DNA of 64,000 nt from contig NZ_ABCK01000009.1 of the NCBI RefSeq assembly GCF_000170755.1, positions 62,001 to 126,000 of the forward strand. Reading direction: 5' to 3'. This DNA is from Lentisphaera araneosa HTCC2155 (GTDB lineage: Bacteria; Verrucomicrobiota; Lentisphaeria; Lentisphaerales; Lentisphaeraceae). Position numbers and translations under genes: made by a program. Under the pieces are notes generated by a model. It saw nothing but the letters and a program-made list of their open reading frames with translations, was not told where the DNA came from and searched no databases. This document shows positions 1 through 10,800 of the stretch, in pieces. Each line of letters begins with the position of its first letter. Position 1 is the first letter of the stretch.

Positions 1-290
1 AGAATATTGGTGCCGAGTATATCGGCGGGGAGCAAGTCAGGAGTGAATTGAATGCGTTTTGAGTCGAGGTGAATGGCTTTCGAAATCGTATTAACCAAGG
101 CAGTTTTACCGAGGCCTGGAACACCCTCGAGAAGAACGTGACCCCCAGCAATAATCGAGATGAGGACGTGATTGACCACTTCTTCTTGACCAACAATGAA
201 CTTGCCGATCTCTTCTTTGAGGGCAGTAAAAGTACTTCTAAATTCTGTTACCTCTTTCTCAACGGCCTCGTTTTCGTATGTGACTGACAT
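1..290 (-). CDS. MoxR-family AAA+ ATPase (N-terminal part, cut by window edge)
   Basis: The first 96 codons are visible; the rest lies outside the window. The start ATG at 288-290 has AGGAG six bases upstream. The protein has the MoxR pattern: a helical lead, then GQEEVV, then the Walker A motif GVPGLGKT at about residues 55-62, then the FTPDLLPADILG segment typical of MoxR. MoxR ATPases are chaperone-like AAA+ proteins that usually act with vWA-domain partners. The gene is last in a leftward operon behind a coiled-coil membrane protein (8-bp gap) and a giant TPR protein. A vWA protein (12826-16062) is encoded divergently nearby and is a possible partner, but that link is inferred. The family call is firm; the cellular role is not. 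Confidence 0.93.
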   Translation of the reverse strand, partial: MSVTYENEAVEKEVTEFRSTFTALKEEIGKFIVGQEEVVNHVLISIIAGGHVLLEGVPGLGKTALVNTISKAIHLDSKRIQFTPDLLPADILGTNI

Positions 291-298
291 ATGCTCTC

Positions 299-1840
299 CT
301 ATTCTTTATGAATTTTTTTAAAGTATTCTTTTACACCAGATTTCATGGCTTCAGGAACGTTTTCCTGTTCAATAAATGATTCCATTTGGCGCTTATATTC
401 GATTTGACGATTGGAGCCTTCTCGTGAGCGAGAAACACCAGCGCCGCTACTTGCCTGTTCGATTTGCGTGAGTGAACTTCCCTCGCCCTGCTGACCCTTG
501 AGTTGAGTGTCGTATGCGGCGTCAATTTTCTTCAATTCGGTATTTTTCGATTCCTGACTTCCGGTGCCGACTCCGGCGCCCTGTGCTAAAGATTGGAACT
601 TTGACATGCCGTTGATTTTTGCTTGCGACATGGCTAAGGCTTGTTGCATTTTGTCGAGTTTTGAGAGGAAGAGGTTTTTGGTTTCATTTTCGTTGAGTTT
701 ATCACAGAGTTGATAAACGGCATCTTTCATTTCGCCACTGCATTCTTTGGCTTCGCCCATCTTGCATTGCGAAGGGTTTTTGCAGATGTTATTGCAAAGC
801 TTTTTACTGAGTTTGGCCATCTTGCTGATGTCTTGCTTCATTTGGCTATTGTTGGCCTTGAGATTCTCAGCGGCATTTTTCATTTTTTGGCTGAGATTTT
901 TCATTTCATTGGCGAGATCTTGAGCTTCTTGAGAAGCCTGTTTTTGGGAGGCGTCTTTCAGAGCTTCTTGGAGCTTTTTCATTTTGTCTTTGAGTTCTTT
1001 CGCGGCATCTTTGTATTGCTTCTGGGCGAGCATTTTCCCCATCTTATTGGTGGCGCGATTTTTCTCGAGCTCACGTGAGATCTCGTCGAGGAGTTTTTTG
1101 TCGTGCTTGAGATTCATTTTGTCGCTCATGGAAGAGATTTCTTTTTCGAGCTTTGCATACTGACGTAGGGCATCGACTTTATTCTCGCTGGCCTCAATAT
1201 TTTTCAGTACTTGCTTGATTTTACTCGACTTAAAGAGTTCTCGTTCTTCCTCGGTCATTTTTTCTTCGAGTTCATCAATTGTTTTTTCGAGTTCCTTTTT
1301 ATTCTCAGTACTCGTTTTGAGGGTCGCTTGAGCTAAAGCTCGCTGGTTTTTGACTTCATCGGAATCATCAAAGGAGCACAGTACGAGTGTGGCTAAAGTG
1401 AATAAGATAGCAAGGCCTAGACTTTTTTTAGGGAGTACAATAGGAATCTGCGCGACTTTTTGTTGCTGACATAAATCTGAGGTTTGCTTGAGTTGTAAGT
1501 CGTAAAATTGTTTTTGAGTTTCATCGCTTTCGGGGCGCTGATGAAAATCTAAATGTGAAATGAGTGAGTTTTTGAGCTTAAAAAATGCATCGGCGAATTT
1601 TGCCGCATCAGCTTTTGTCGGAGCTTTTGTAAAAATCCCAATTAAGTACCCCAGTACAGCTAGCACGATAGGGTAGAGCAAGAGGCTCGTTTCGACTCGG
1701 TGGCCTTGAAGATAAAAAGAACTTGCAATGATTAAACAAATGAGGCTCAAGATTAAGCAAAAAGGGCCGAGCAAAGCGACAAAGCGAGCTTTGAGTAGCC
1801 TAGCTTTAACTCGGTCTAAAAAACTGTTGATCTCATTCAT
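299..1840 (-). CDS. membrane-anchored long coiled-coil protein, unknown function
   Basis: A 513-aa protein. Two hydrophobic segments lie near residues 21-47 and 53-70, and a third near 139-157. They are followed by a very charged Lys/Glu/Gln-rich region (about 168-420) that should form long coiled coils. A small cysteine cluster lies near residues 345-375, and the tail is low-complexity, rich in Gln, Gly and Ser. The layout (N-terminal helices, then a long helical domain, directly before moxR) recalls the DUF4175-type proteins of MoxR operons, but I see no diagnostic motif and do not assign it. It sits 12 bp after the giant TPR gene and 8 bp before moxR, so the three are probably co-transcribed. 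It probably acts at the inner membrane, perhaps as a scaffold for the MoxR or TPR protein. Confidence 0.8.
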   Translation of the reverse strand: MNEINSFLDRVKARLLKARFVALLGPFCLILSLICLIIASSFYLQGHRVETSLLLYPIVLAVLGYLIGIFTKAPTKADAAKFADAFFKLKNSLISHLDFHQRPESDETQKQFYDLQLKQTSDLCQQQKVAQIPIVLPKKSLGLAILFTLATLVLCSFDDSDEVKNQRALAQATLKTSTENKKELEKTIDELEEKMTEEERELFKSSKIKQVLKNIEASENKVDALRQYAKLEKEISSMSDKMNLKHDKKLLDEISRELEKNRATNKMGKMLAQKQYKDAAKELKDKMKKLQEALKDASQKQASQEAQDLANEMKNLSQKMKNAAENLKANNSQMKQDISKMAKLSKKLCNNICKNPSQCKMGEAKECSGEMKDAVYQLCDKLNENETKNLFLSKLDKMQQALAMSQAKINGMSKFQSLAQGAGVGTGSQESKNTELKKIDAAYDTQLKGQQGEGSSLTQIEQASSGAGVSRSREGSNRQIEYKRQMESFIEQENVPEAMKSGVKEYFKKIHKE

Positions 1841-1852
1841 AGAATGTCTCCA

Positions 1853-4800
1853 TCACTTAAGCTTGAGCCTTTTTTTCACTTTGTCAATTTCCTTAATCCG
1901 TTTCTTGAACATGAGCTTGCATTCTGGGGACTCAAGAACCTTAATTTGTGCCTCTTTTAAATTTTCTTTGCCAATACCATCATCCCATTTAGGAAGAGAG
2001 TTCAGCACTTTGTAGAGGTCATATTCGCGGAAGCGTTTGTTATACTTGGGGATCATTTTCGCGATCCAATTAGCAGCTTCCTTGGGAGTGTCGTTAAGGA
2101 TATGTTTCACAGCTAAGAGTTGAATGAGTGTAGTGAAATGATAGGGGTGATCATTCGACTTGAGCAAGGCATTGGCGATTTCACCTAATTGGCTGAGTCC
2201 CTCGGCACCTGAGAACTTCATTTTCCCTGAATTAATCTCATTCACCAGTTGAGTAGAGACTTCTTGTAAGTAGGAGTGCGCCGCATTTTTCAAACTACTA
2301 TTTTGATTGGCTATATCATTGACTTCCTTAATGACTTCGAGCGCTTTGCCTGAATTGTTATCTTCAAGTAGCTTTTGAACATAAAGCGCATAAGCAATAC
2401 GGTAATTGTAAACATTTTGCTTAAGAAGATCTTCTAGCTTTTTCGATTCAATGAAGCTCGTCACAATGTCTTTGGCAGCCTTTTTACCTTTGTTATTGCG
2501 AATGAGCAGTAGGGCAATGGTATTCTTAAGTTCGGGATCAGAGAATGTGCTTTGACTGAATTCTTCTACGACTTTATCGAGTTTCTTGCCAGCGCTTTGA
2601 GTGGTGTTGTAGCGGTAGTTCCCAAAGTCTTTGGAGATCAATTTCGATTGATTATAATAAAGTGATTTGGCGAGAAGTTGAAGTTCTTGTGAGCTAATTT
2701 TTGCGATGCCCGCAAGTGCCGTGGCTTCACGTTCTTTACTCGGCAGCAAGTAATTAGCCATGCTATTGAAAACTTTGATTTGTTTCCAGTTAGTTGAGAA
2801 TAAACTCGCGAACTCATCGTGTTTCCCATTATATAAAAGACTGAAGTAAGTTTCTTTCATTGGAATGAGGTCATTACTCATCACAGCTTCTTTGCCAAGG
2901 CGAGTGCGAATGTCATTAAGCAATATGTCGTTTTGCTGACGACGGTTCGAACCTAAGTTCGGCGTTGCTTCTTTTAGTTTGAGCAAGGAATTTAATCTTG
3001 TTTTATGTGAGGCATCCAAGTGCATAGATAAGACCAAGAGTTCGTGAAAAGAGTTGTTTAAGACATATTCCTGACTGGTATTATTCTTAAAAAGAGGAGT
3101 GATGAAATCAATGAATTGTGGTGTTTGCTTGAAGGCCGAATAGTTGTTGTAATAAGCCTGCAAGCGAGTTTCGATTGAGAGCTCTTTGTTAGAGAAGTAA
3201 GTTTGGTAATAATTGATAAACTCTTCGGGGCAATTTTCTGCTTTTGCATCAAGGGCCTGTTTATAAAATAAATTGACCTCTAATTCACTTAACCAATCAG
3301 CTTTGTCTTCGATTGAAGACAGGTAGTTGAGATTTTTCTCGCTGTCTTCTTTTTTGAGTGCTCTCAAGAAGTTATTCATTTTACTTGCCGTGAGCATATC
3401 ACAGTTTTGAATCACTTTGCGTGCCTGGTCAATCGTTGTACCAAAAGCATCAATCTCAGTGTTCTTCTGATTGTTTTTATATTGTTGAGCAATGAGCTGC
3501 CAGAGTTTGTAGCCATTATTACTTTTGGCAACGAGAGTGGCAAATTTGGGTGGGTATTTGTTCAAGTCTTCAAAATTTTTAATGTCTTTAGAAACTTGAT
3601 TTGAGATGTCTTTGACGGCTTGTGTTCGCGCTTTTTCCCTTGGGAAAAGAAGGGTGAATTGTTTTGACGTGGAAGATAAGAAAGCCGTTTTCTTTTTCAT
3701 GACCTCAGCATTTTGCTCAGCGTCACTGGTATCGTATAGCTTGTGAAAGACATTGAGTGATTTGATGAGGGCGTGACTGCGGAGTTCAGAGAAGTAGGTG
3801 TCGGAAAAACTTTTTAGCCACTCACTAGCAGCATCCTCACCTTCAAAGTGATTGGAGAGGATAAAAGTGGTGAAAAATAGGGAGTCGACTCCCCGTGCAT
3901 CATCGGAGATTTTGCAGAGTTGTTTACCGAGTAAGAGTAGTTTTTTGGCGGTGACTTCGTAGTTCTCGACAAAAGCTTTCTTCTCTAAGGACTGGCCATA
4001 AGTTCTAGAAATAGCATCAACTAAATTCTCCGCTTGATAATCATAGTCTTCGTCCATGCTAGCTTTTTTGATTTTACTCGCGACTTCCTTGATTTCCTCT
4101 GCAGTCATTTTTGCAAGGCCCGCAAGGAGGAAGGTGGCATAGGTATCGTTTTTATTGTGATCGTCAGAGTAGATGATGGGGAGTGGATCAGAGGAGTCAA
4201 AGAGCTCGCCATTAAACTTTTGGATCACTTTTTTGGTGTTGTTATTGTTATTAAAAATCTCAATCAGGTTTTTGCGAATATTTTTGTTTTGTGGATCGAG
4301 TTGTTCGAATTCTTTGACGAGAGTCACTTGTTGCTTTTTATCGTCAGCAGCAAAAGCATAATAGACTCGAGCTAAGTAATTGAGTTCTTTATCCTCAATG
4401 GAAGCGTAATACTTTTCAAGCTTGTCATCTATTTTGAATTTGCGTAGTTCGCGCCAAAAATTCGTTGGCGAATCCATCGTTGCGAGCTTTTCTTTCGACA
4501 GTTGCGCGGCTTCCGCAAATTCATCGTTCAAGATCAGGACCCAAAGAGTTTCAAAGCGACTCTTGAGGCGAAGACTCTCTTTGTTGAGGTAAGTTTTGGT
4601 TTTGCTACTTTCGCCTAATTTAAATAGGCAATCGAGTAAGGTGAGCATCGCTTCATTATAGGAATTTTCATAGGACTCAAATGCATCGGGTTGCTGCCTA
4701 ACTTTATTTTCAGTGAGCGTGACAATAGATTTGGTCGCAGTTTTCCATTTGTCATCTTTGTCTTTGATAATAAAGAGACGTTCTAAGAGGTTCTCGTAGT

Positions 4801-7800
4801 AATAAGAGTGTTCGGAGTTATTGCTTTTGGCTCCTGCATCACAAAGTTGATAAAAAAGTTCATTGAGTTCGGGGCTTTGAGGCGCACGTCTAAGGTTATC
4901 AAAAAAGATTTTGTGAATCGAAACAAAGCGCGTACTTATGTCCACTTTTTCGTTCTTGAGGTAAGTTATATAATGTTGACTAAGTTCAGCGGGTATCTGG
5001 CTTTTCTTATCTTTGTTTAGCTTTGCTAGGTAAGAACTGAGTAAAATGAGTTCGACATTATCCTTGTAATGGGGGTCGTTTTTGAGAAATTCTTCGAGTT
5101 TAGTAAGCTCGAGGGAGCTTGATTGAGTTAAGCTGTAACCCAATAAGCTCGCATAAGGCAGTTGGATATCTTTAAATAAATCTTTGTTTTTTAATAAGTC
5201 TTGAATAGCTAAAAAGTGAGCTTGGTCTTTTGTCTTTTTGTCAGCACGATATTTATCGTAAAGAGATCTCACAGTTTGTGAGTAAAGTTGCTGAAGAGCC
5301 TCTTGATGATCGTATTTATTGCGACGATTAAACTTCACAGCAGAGATAATGGAATTTAAAAAGCGTAGCTTAGCAATGCTATAAGAATCGTCGTGACGAA
5401 TTTCATTGAAGAGTTGCTCGGACATGGAATTCCCACCATAGAACTGTGACCCTTGGCGGAGTTGGTATTTACGCAATTGTTTCAGACTATGAGTCCAAAG
5501 GGCTTTCGCCTTCTCGATGTCTTTTTTCACAGTTTCGTTGATCAGTAAGCCCGCATCTTCGGAATAGTTGTAGTAATCCTCGCCCACTTTTCTATTGAGG
5601 AATTCGGCAACTTTATCGCCAGAGGAAGATGAAGTGAAGTTCGTTTCGTAATCGCGGAAAGCACCTGTGACGCTCGTTATTTTGTTTTTATAGGGATATT
5701 CCTTCATTATATGACCCAGAGAACTCAAGAAACTGACTTGTTGTTCTTTTGGGAGTTCTTTGATCTTGGCTAATTGTTGATCGAGGTAGGCATAGATCTT
5801 TTTCGGGTCACTTTGTTCAAGTAAAACAATGAGGTAGTTGACCCCAAAACTTTTAGGATCTTCTTTTTTGAGTTTAGCGAGATAGGCCTTTTGGCGCTTA
5901 CTATTGTTTCTTGAATTGCTCACAAACTCTTTGAGGATAGAACTCGCTTCTCTTGCTTTTGGCAAAGCAATTGCGTCGAAGTTTGCGGTATCCGCAAAGA
6001 GTGGGGTCGCCTTCAGTTCATCATAGAGATCGTCATTTTTACGGAAAATATTGCTTAAGGAATAGGATAAATTAGAATGGCGGAAGAGAAACTCGCTCTG
6101 TGATAATTCATATTTATTGAGTGCTTGGATCAAGGCAATTGTATGGCTGAGTTTAGAATTGATGCATTCACCAAAGACCTTTTCCAGTGCGGCGGAGAGG
6201 GCGTGGTTCATCGGGTTATGCCTATTATGATCCGTTTGCTTCGGCATCTTTTTAATTTTTTCGGCGAGTGCGCCACTCATTTGATCAAAAAAATCGGCGA
6301 GTTCATTTGGCTTGTTTTTGATAAGTGATTGCGTCCAAGTTCCGAGGTAGGTCATTTGATTCCCAAAATTAGCTGAATTATTGAGGTCGCTTTTGAGTTG
6401 TTTAATGATGAGGGGAGTAAGTGATGCAGGAATAGCACGGCTTTGGTGAGCTTGGATAAGTACTTTGGAGGCTTGGAACTGACCTGGAGCTTTATTATCT
6501 TCTAGGAATTTTTCGGCGCTTGAAATGAAATCTTTGGGCTCGCAGTCGTAAAGGACCTGAGTCTTTTTGATTTTCTCTTTAATCGTAGTGCCGAGGTAAT
6601 TGAGGCTTTTGATAAAGTCCTTTTCTTCTTCTATTAAAGAATTCGCCATGACATGTTGAATAAAAATGTCTTCTGCAGATTTGGCTTCAATACGCATATT
6701 GTTGACGTAAAAAGTCTGAGAATAACTTTGGTGGAATTGATTTTTACTAGAGTTTTTCAGTACTTCTTTGGCCAGCAAGAAGCTATTTTCATCTTTTAAT
6801 CTGCCTTGGCTAATTAAGTACTCGAGGCGACCAAAAGCATGGTTGGCGACCTTGGGGAATTTGAGTGAAACTTTACATAAGTCGACATAGCATTTTTCTC
6901 GTTTCTTGAGAATCTTAATCGCTTTTTCTTTGTTTTTAGATCTGCCCACAGACTGCTTTTTATCAAATAAATGAGGAAGCTGAATCTCATTGCTGTGCAT
7001 GCTGTTTTCCATTTGGCCCAAGATGTTATTAATCCAGTACTGATCTTGGTTAGGAGAGACTCTGGCCTCTTTTAGAAGCTCGACAATGACTGGGTAAATA
7101 TCATAAATACTAGGGTTGTTGTACATAGAACTGACAATTGAACCAATAACGGGGCCGATAAAATTAATGTTTTTCCCAGTGGCTTTCACGAAGTAAGTTT
7201 TTGCAGCTTCGGGATCTTTGTCCGCAATTAAAAAGGCCAGTCTCAAATTAGCCGCTTTGTTATCTGGATTACTCTGAAGAACAGCTTTGTAGTCGACAAT
7301 GGCCTTGTCACTTTGCTTGAGCAGCTCATAAGCTAAAGCGCGTTCTAAAACGACTCGCGCAAAACTGTCCGATTCTTTAGGGCTGAGTAGGGCAATGAAT
7401 TTATCCACAAGCTGCTTTTGCAGTACAGTGCGCATGAGGTTTTTGAGCTGCCAAGAGTTATTATTCCCCATCGAAGACTGGAGGCTGTAGTTAAGCTCGC
7501 TCTTGGCCATTTTGCGGAATTCTCTGACGGCAAATTGAAGAGCTTTTTCGTGCTCATTATTTTTGATATAATCGCGAACTTTTTGTGCGGGATCAGTATT
7601 GCGACGACCCGAAGAAAAGCCAGAGCTTGAAGTGACAGCATTTGAGCGACTGGTCGCTTTATCAATTTCTTTGTCCAAGCTTTCGGCCAATTTAGTGAAG
7701 CCGAGGGTCTCTAATGATGAGGCGAGGTCGCCTTTTTCTTGCAGGCTCAAACGTAGAGCGATGAGGCGCTCGCCTGCTAATTTAGCTTCATTGTTTAATT

Positions 7801-10800
7801 CCTCGTCTTCGCTGAGCTCAATATAGTAAACGAGTGCACCATTGATGGTTTTTTTCTCGCTTTTTTTCGAGCATAATTTTCGAGCATTTTTTAGGACCGA
7901 AACAGTTTCTTTGAATTTTTCATTTAAACCATACCAAGCAGCAATGAAGAGTTGCTTGTCGAGTGATTTATCATTTTTATCGAAGGAGGCGACGATTTCT
8001 TCGCTTACTTTTTCGTCTTCACAATAATGAGCGATATAGAGACGGATGATCGTAGATTTAACTTTGGAGATCTCTTTAATTAATAGATCTTTGTCGATGG
8101 GGTTTTCGCGATTGTAGTAATTCTGCTCACTAAAAGTCTGTTTGACAAAAGCGGGTATAAGCTTGGAGTTTTCAGGGGGGAAAGCAATAGGTGCCACAAC
8201 TTTTTTCTGTTGGCGACTTCCATAGCCGTAAAAACCGTAGTTATACATATTGTTGGGGCCTCTGGCCTGACTCTGATGCAATTCATCCTCGTGATTTACA
8301 ACATCAATGATGGCAGCGTAATCTTTGAGTTTGACCAGAGCGCGCACAATTTGGAGGGGGCCCCAAGTATTTTTATTTGGGTCTTGCTGACGATAGGTGT
8401 CGAGCATGAGTGTTTTGAGTTTGGCAACATTTTCTTCTTTGAGATTATCAATGAGCAAGACACTCGCGACGCGGCTACTGTTAAGTTTTTCAAGATCGCG
8501 TTCAAGCATAGTTTTGACCGCAAAATCTAAGTACTTCTCATCGAGTTCAACTTTTTTACGGGCTGTATTAACAATCATATTGACAGCGAGGATCTCATTG
8601 ATGGTTTTAACTTTTTCAAAGTGAGCGTTGAAGTCCTCGAGGGTGCGTACTTGCATGCTAAGCATGTAGGCGTACAAGGCTTCAAAAGTCTTATCCCCTT
8701 TATAATCGTCAGCAAACTTACTCCATAATTCGACTTGGTTTTGTTGGCGATTACGCTGGTTAAAAACGTTGAGTTTGAGCGTGGAATACTTAATGCCCAT
8801 TTCATCGAGCTTTTCAGCGATTTCATTTTGTTCATTTTCTTCAAGCCCTTGGTAAATCGTCGAGAGGTGAGGCATGATAAATTGCTCGACCTCTTCCAAT
8901 TTTTTTGGCATAGGGAAACCAGCTTGATTGCCAAAAGGAGAAAAGACGTATTGTCTTCGGTTATTGCGTCTGTAGGAGTAGGTGTTATGTACGGAGTTGC
9001 TGTTTTTGACGAGGTCAATCGCTTCTTGGGGAAGGTACTCTGCCATTTCTTTGTAGTAGGCATGAGAACTATAGCCGTAAGGATTGGTGTTTGTCTGAGC
9101 TGGTTTTTTGGGTGTTGAAACTTCTTTGGAGGCTTTGAGTACATTTAAGAACGCAAGCGCCGTATCGACGGTTAAATCCTGTTCTTCCAAAGCAATTGCG
9201 TAGAGAAAAGAAATTCTGTAGTCATCGGGGTGCTGCAATAAATAAGGTCTGATGAATTCAACAGTTTTTTCAGAGCGACTTTTAATGAGTGAGATACTAG
9301 TGCTCACAACGTCCTCCACAGGCATGTTTTTGCCACCCGCATTCTCAATAATTTGTTCAAAGGCCAATTCTTCTTCACCATTGCGCATGTAGAATTGTAC
9401 CAAGAGAGAATCTTGTTTATTAGTTTTATCTAAACTGATGATTTTTTTGATGGTTTCTAGGGCGCGGTCATACTGACCTTCTTCCTCTTCAATTCGCGCG
9501 ATTTCTCGGAGTAAGCCAATATCATTGGGTTTTATTTCAGTGGCTTTCAATAAAAATTTTCTGCGGTCTTCGTAATAACCAGAGGATCGATGCAGCTCGG
9601 CTAGGGCGAGTGGAGGGAAAATACTTTGAGGGTTATTTTCTAGGCGACCTTGGAGCTTTTGTGTGAGTTCTCCCATGGAATCATCATTTTGTGAAAGCTG
9701 AATGATTGAGCGTACGAGGCCGAGCTTTTCGGCGAGATCTTCCGTTTTATTCACCATGCGCCAGTACACACTTTTGGCTTCTTTCGTTTTGCCAGAAGTA
9801 CTTAAGTCTTGAGCAAGCAAACGCGGCATAGTCTTGTTTTCGGGGAATTTGAACATGGCCTTTTTCAAGACTTCGCTAGATTTATCGTAATCCATTTTGT
9901 TGCGATAAATCGATGCTTCCTGGATATAAGGAGAGGTGGAGCTAGCTGATGTTTTTTTCCAAACCGCAATCCACTTTAAGGCATCCTCAGTTTTTTCCGC
10001 TTTTAGTGAAAGGATGACGAGGTCTTTGATGCGGGTTGCTTTGTGTTTGGGCGAGAGCTGAGTGATGGCGGTGAGAGTGGCAATGGCCGCATCCCATTCT
10101 CGGTGTTTTTTACTTAAGTTCAGTTTTTGCTCGAGAAACAATTCATTTTGTGGGTTTTGCTGAAGTTTTGTCTCGATGATTTCAAATGCCGTGTCGACTT
10201 CATCTGATTGATCGTAAATAGCAGAGAGTAAAATTGTTTCTTTGTCAGATAGATCAGCTTTTTCTTCTAGGTTTTCGAGGACTTGTGCAAGTTTTTTCGC
10301 TTTTTTAGCCGCAAAAATGATGTTACTACAGGCTTTGCTAATATCAGCAATGCTGTCAGCCGAATCGAGCATGAGTTGTGCGGCTTGATCGGCAACTTTA
10401 GTGTCTTTCAGTGAGTTAGCGGAAGCCAAAAGGATTTCGTTGTACTTGTAATTATTTTTGAACTTCTCGTGTTGAGCCTTTAGGATAGAGAAAGCCGTTT
10501 CGTTTTCTTTGAGTGTGTTGAGCGTGCTAATCAAACGTTGAATCTCACCAATTTGCTCTGTCTTGCCTAAGTTGACGTATTCGTTGAGCGCAGCTTCTTT
10601 TTCGTCCAATTCATAAAGGTTCAAAGCATTGAGCATGCGTCCTTCGCGACTCTCGGGATATTTTGCGATGAGCGCAAGGTAAGCTTTTTTGGCTTCGTCT
10701 TTGAGCTCGAAGTTGCGCAGTAGGTTGGCAGCGCGCATAAATGAATACTCGGATTCTTTGTCCTTTTTAATATAAGTAAAGAGTGAGGCCGAGCATTGCT

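Noticed and set aside
710-1078. Hydrophobic frame opposite the coiled-coil gene
   Set aside because: It is a shadow of the Lys/Glu-rich coding strand, which gives Phe/Leu-rich antisense frames.
8575-9144. Long secondary frame inside the TPR gene
   Set aside because: It overlaps a convincing coding frame on the same strand and lacks any signature.
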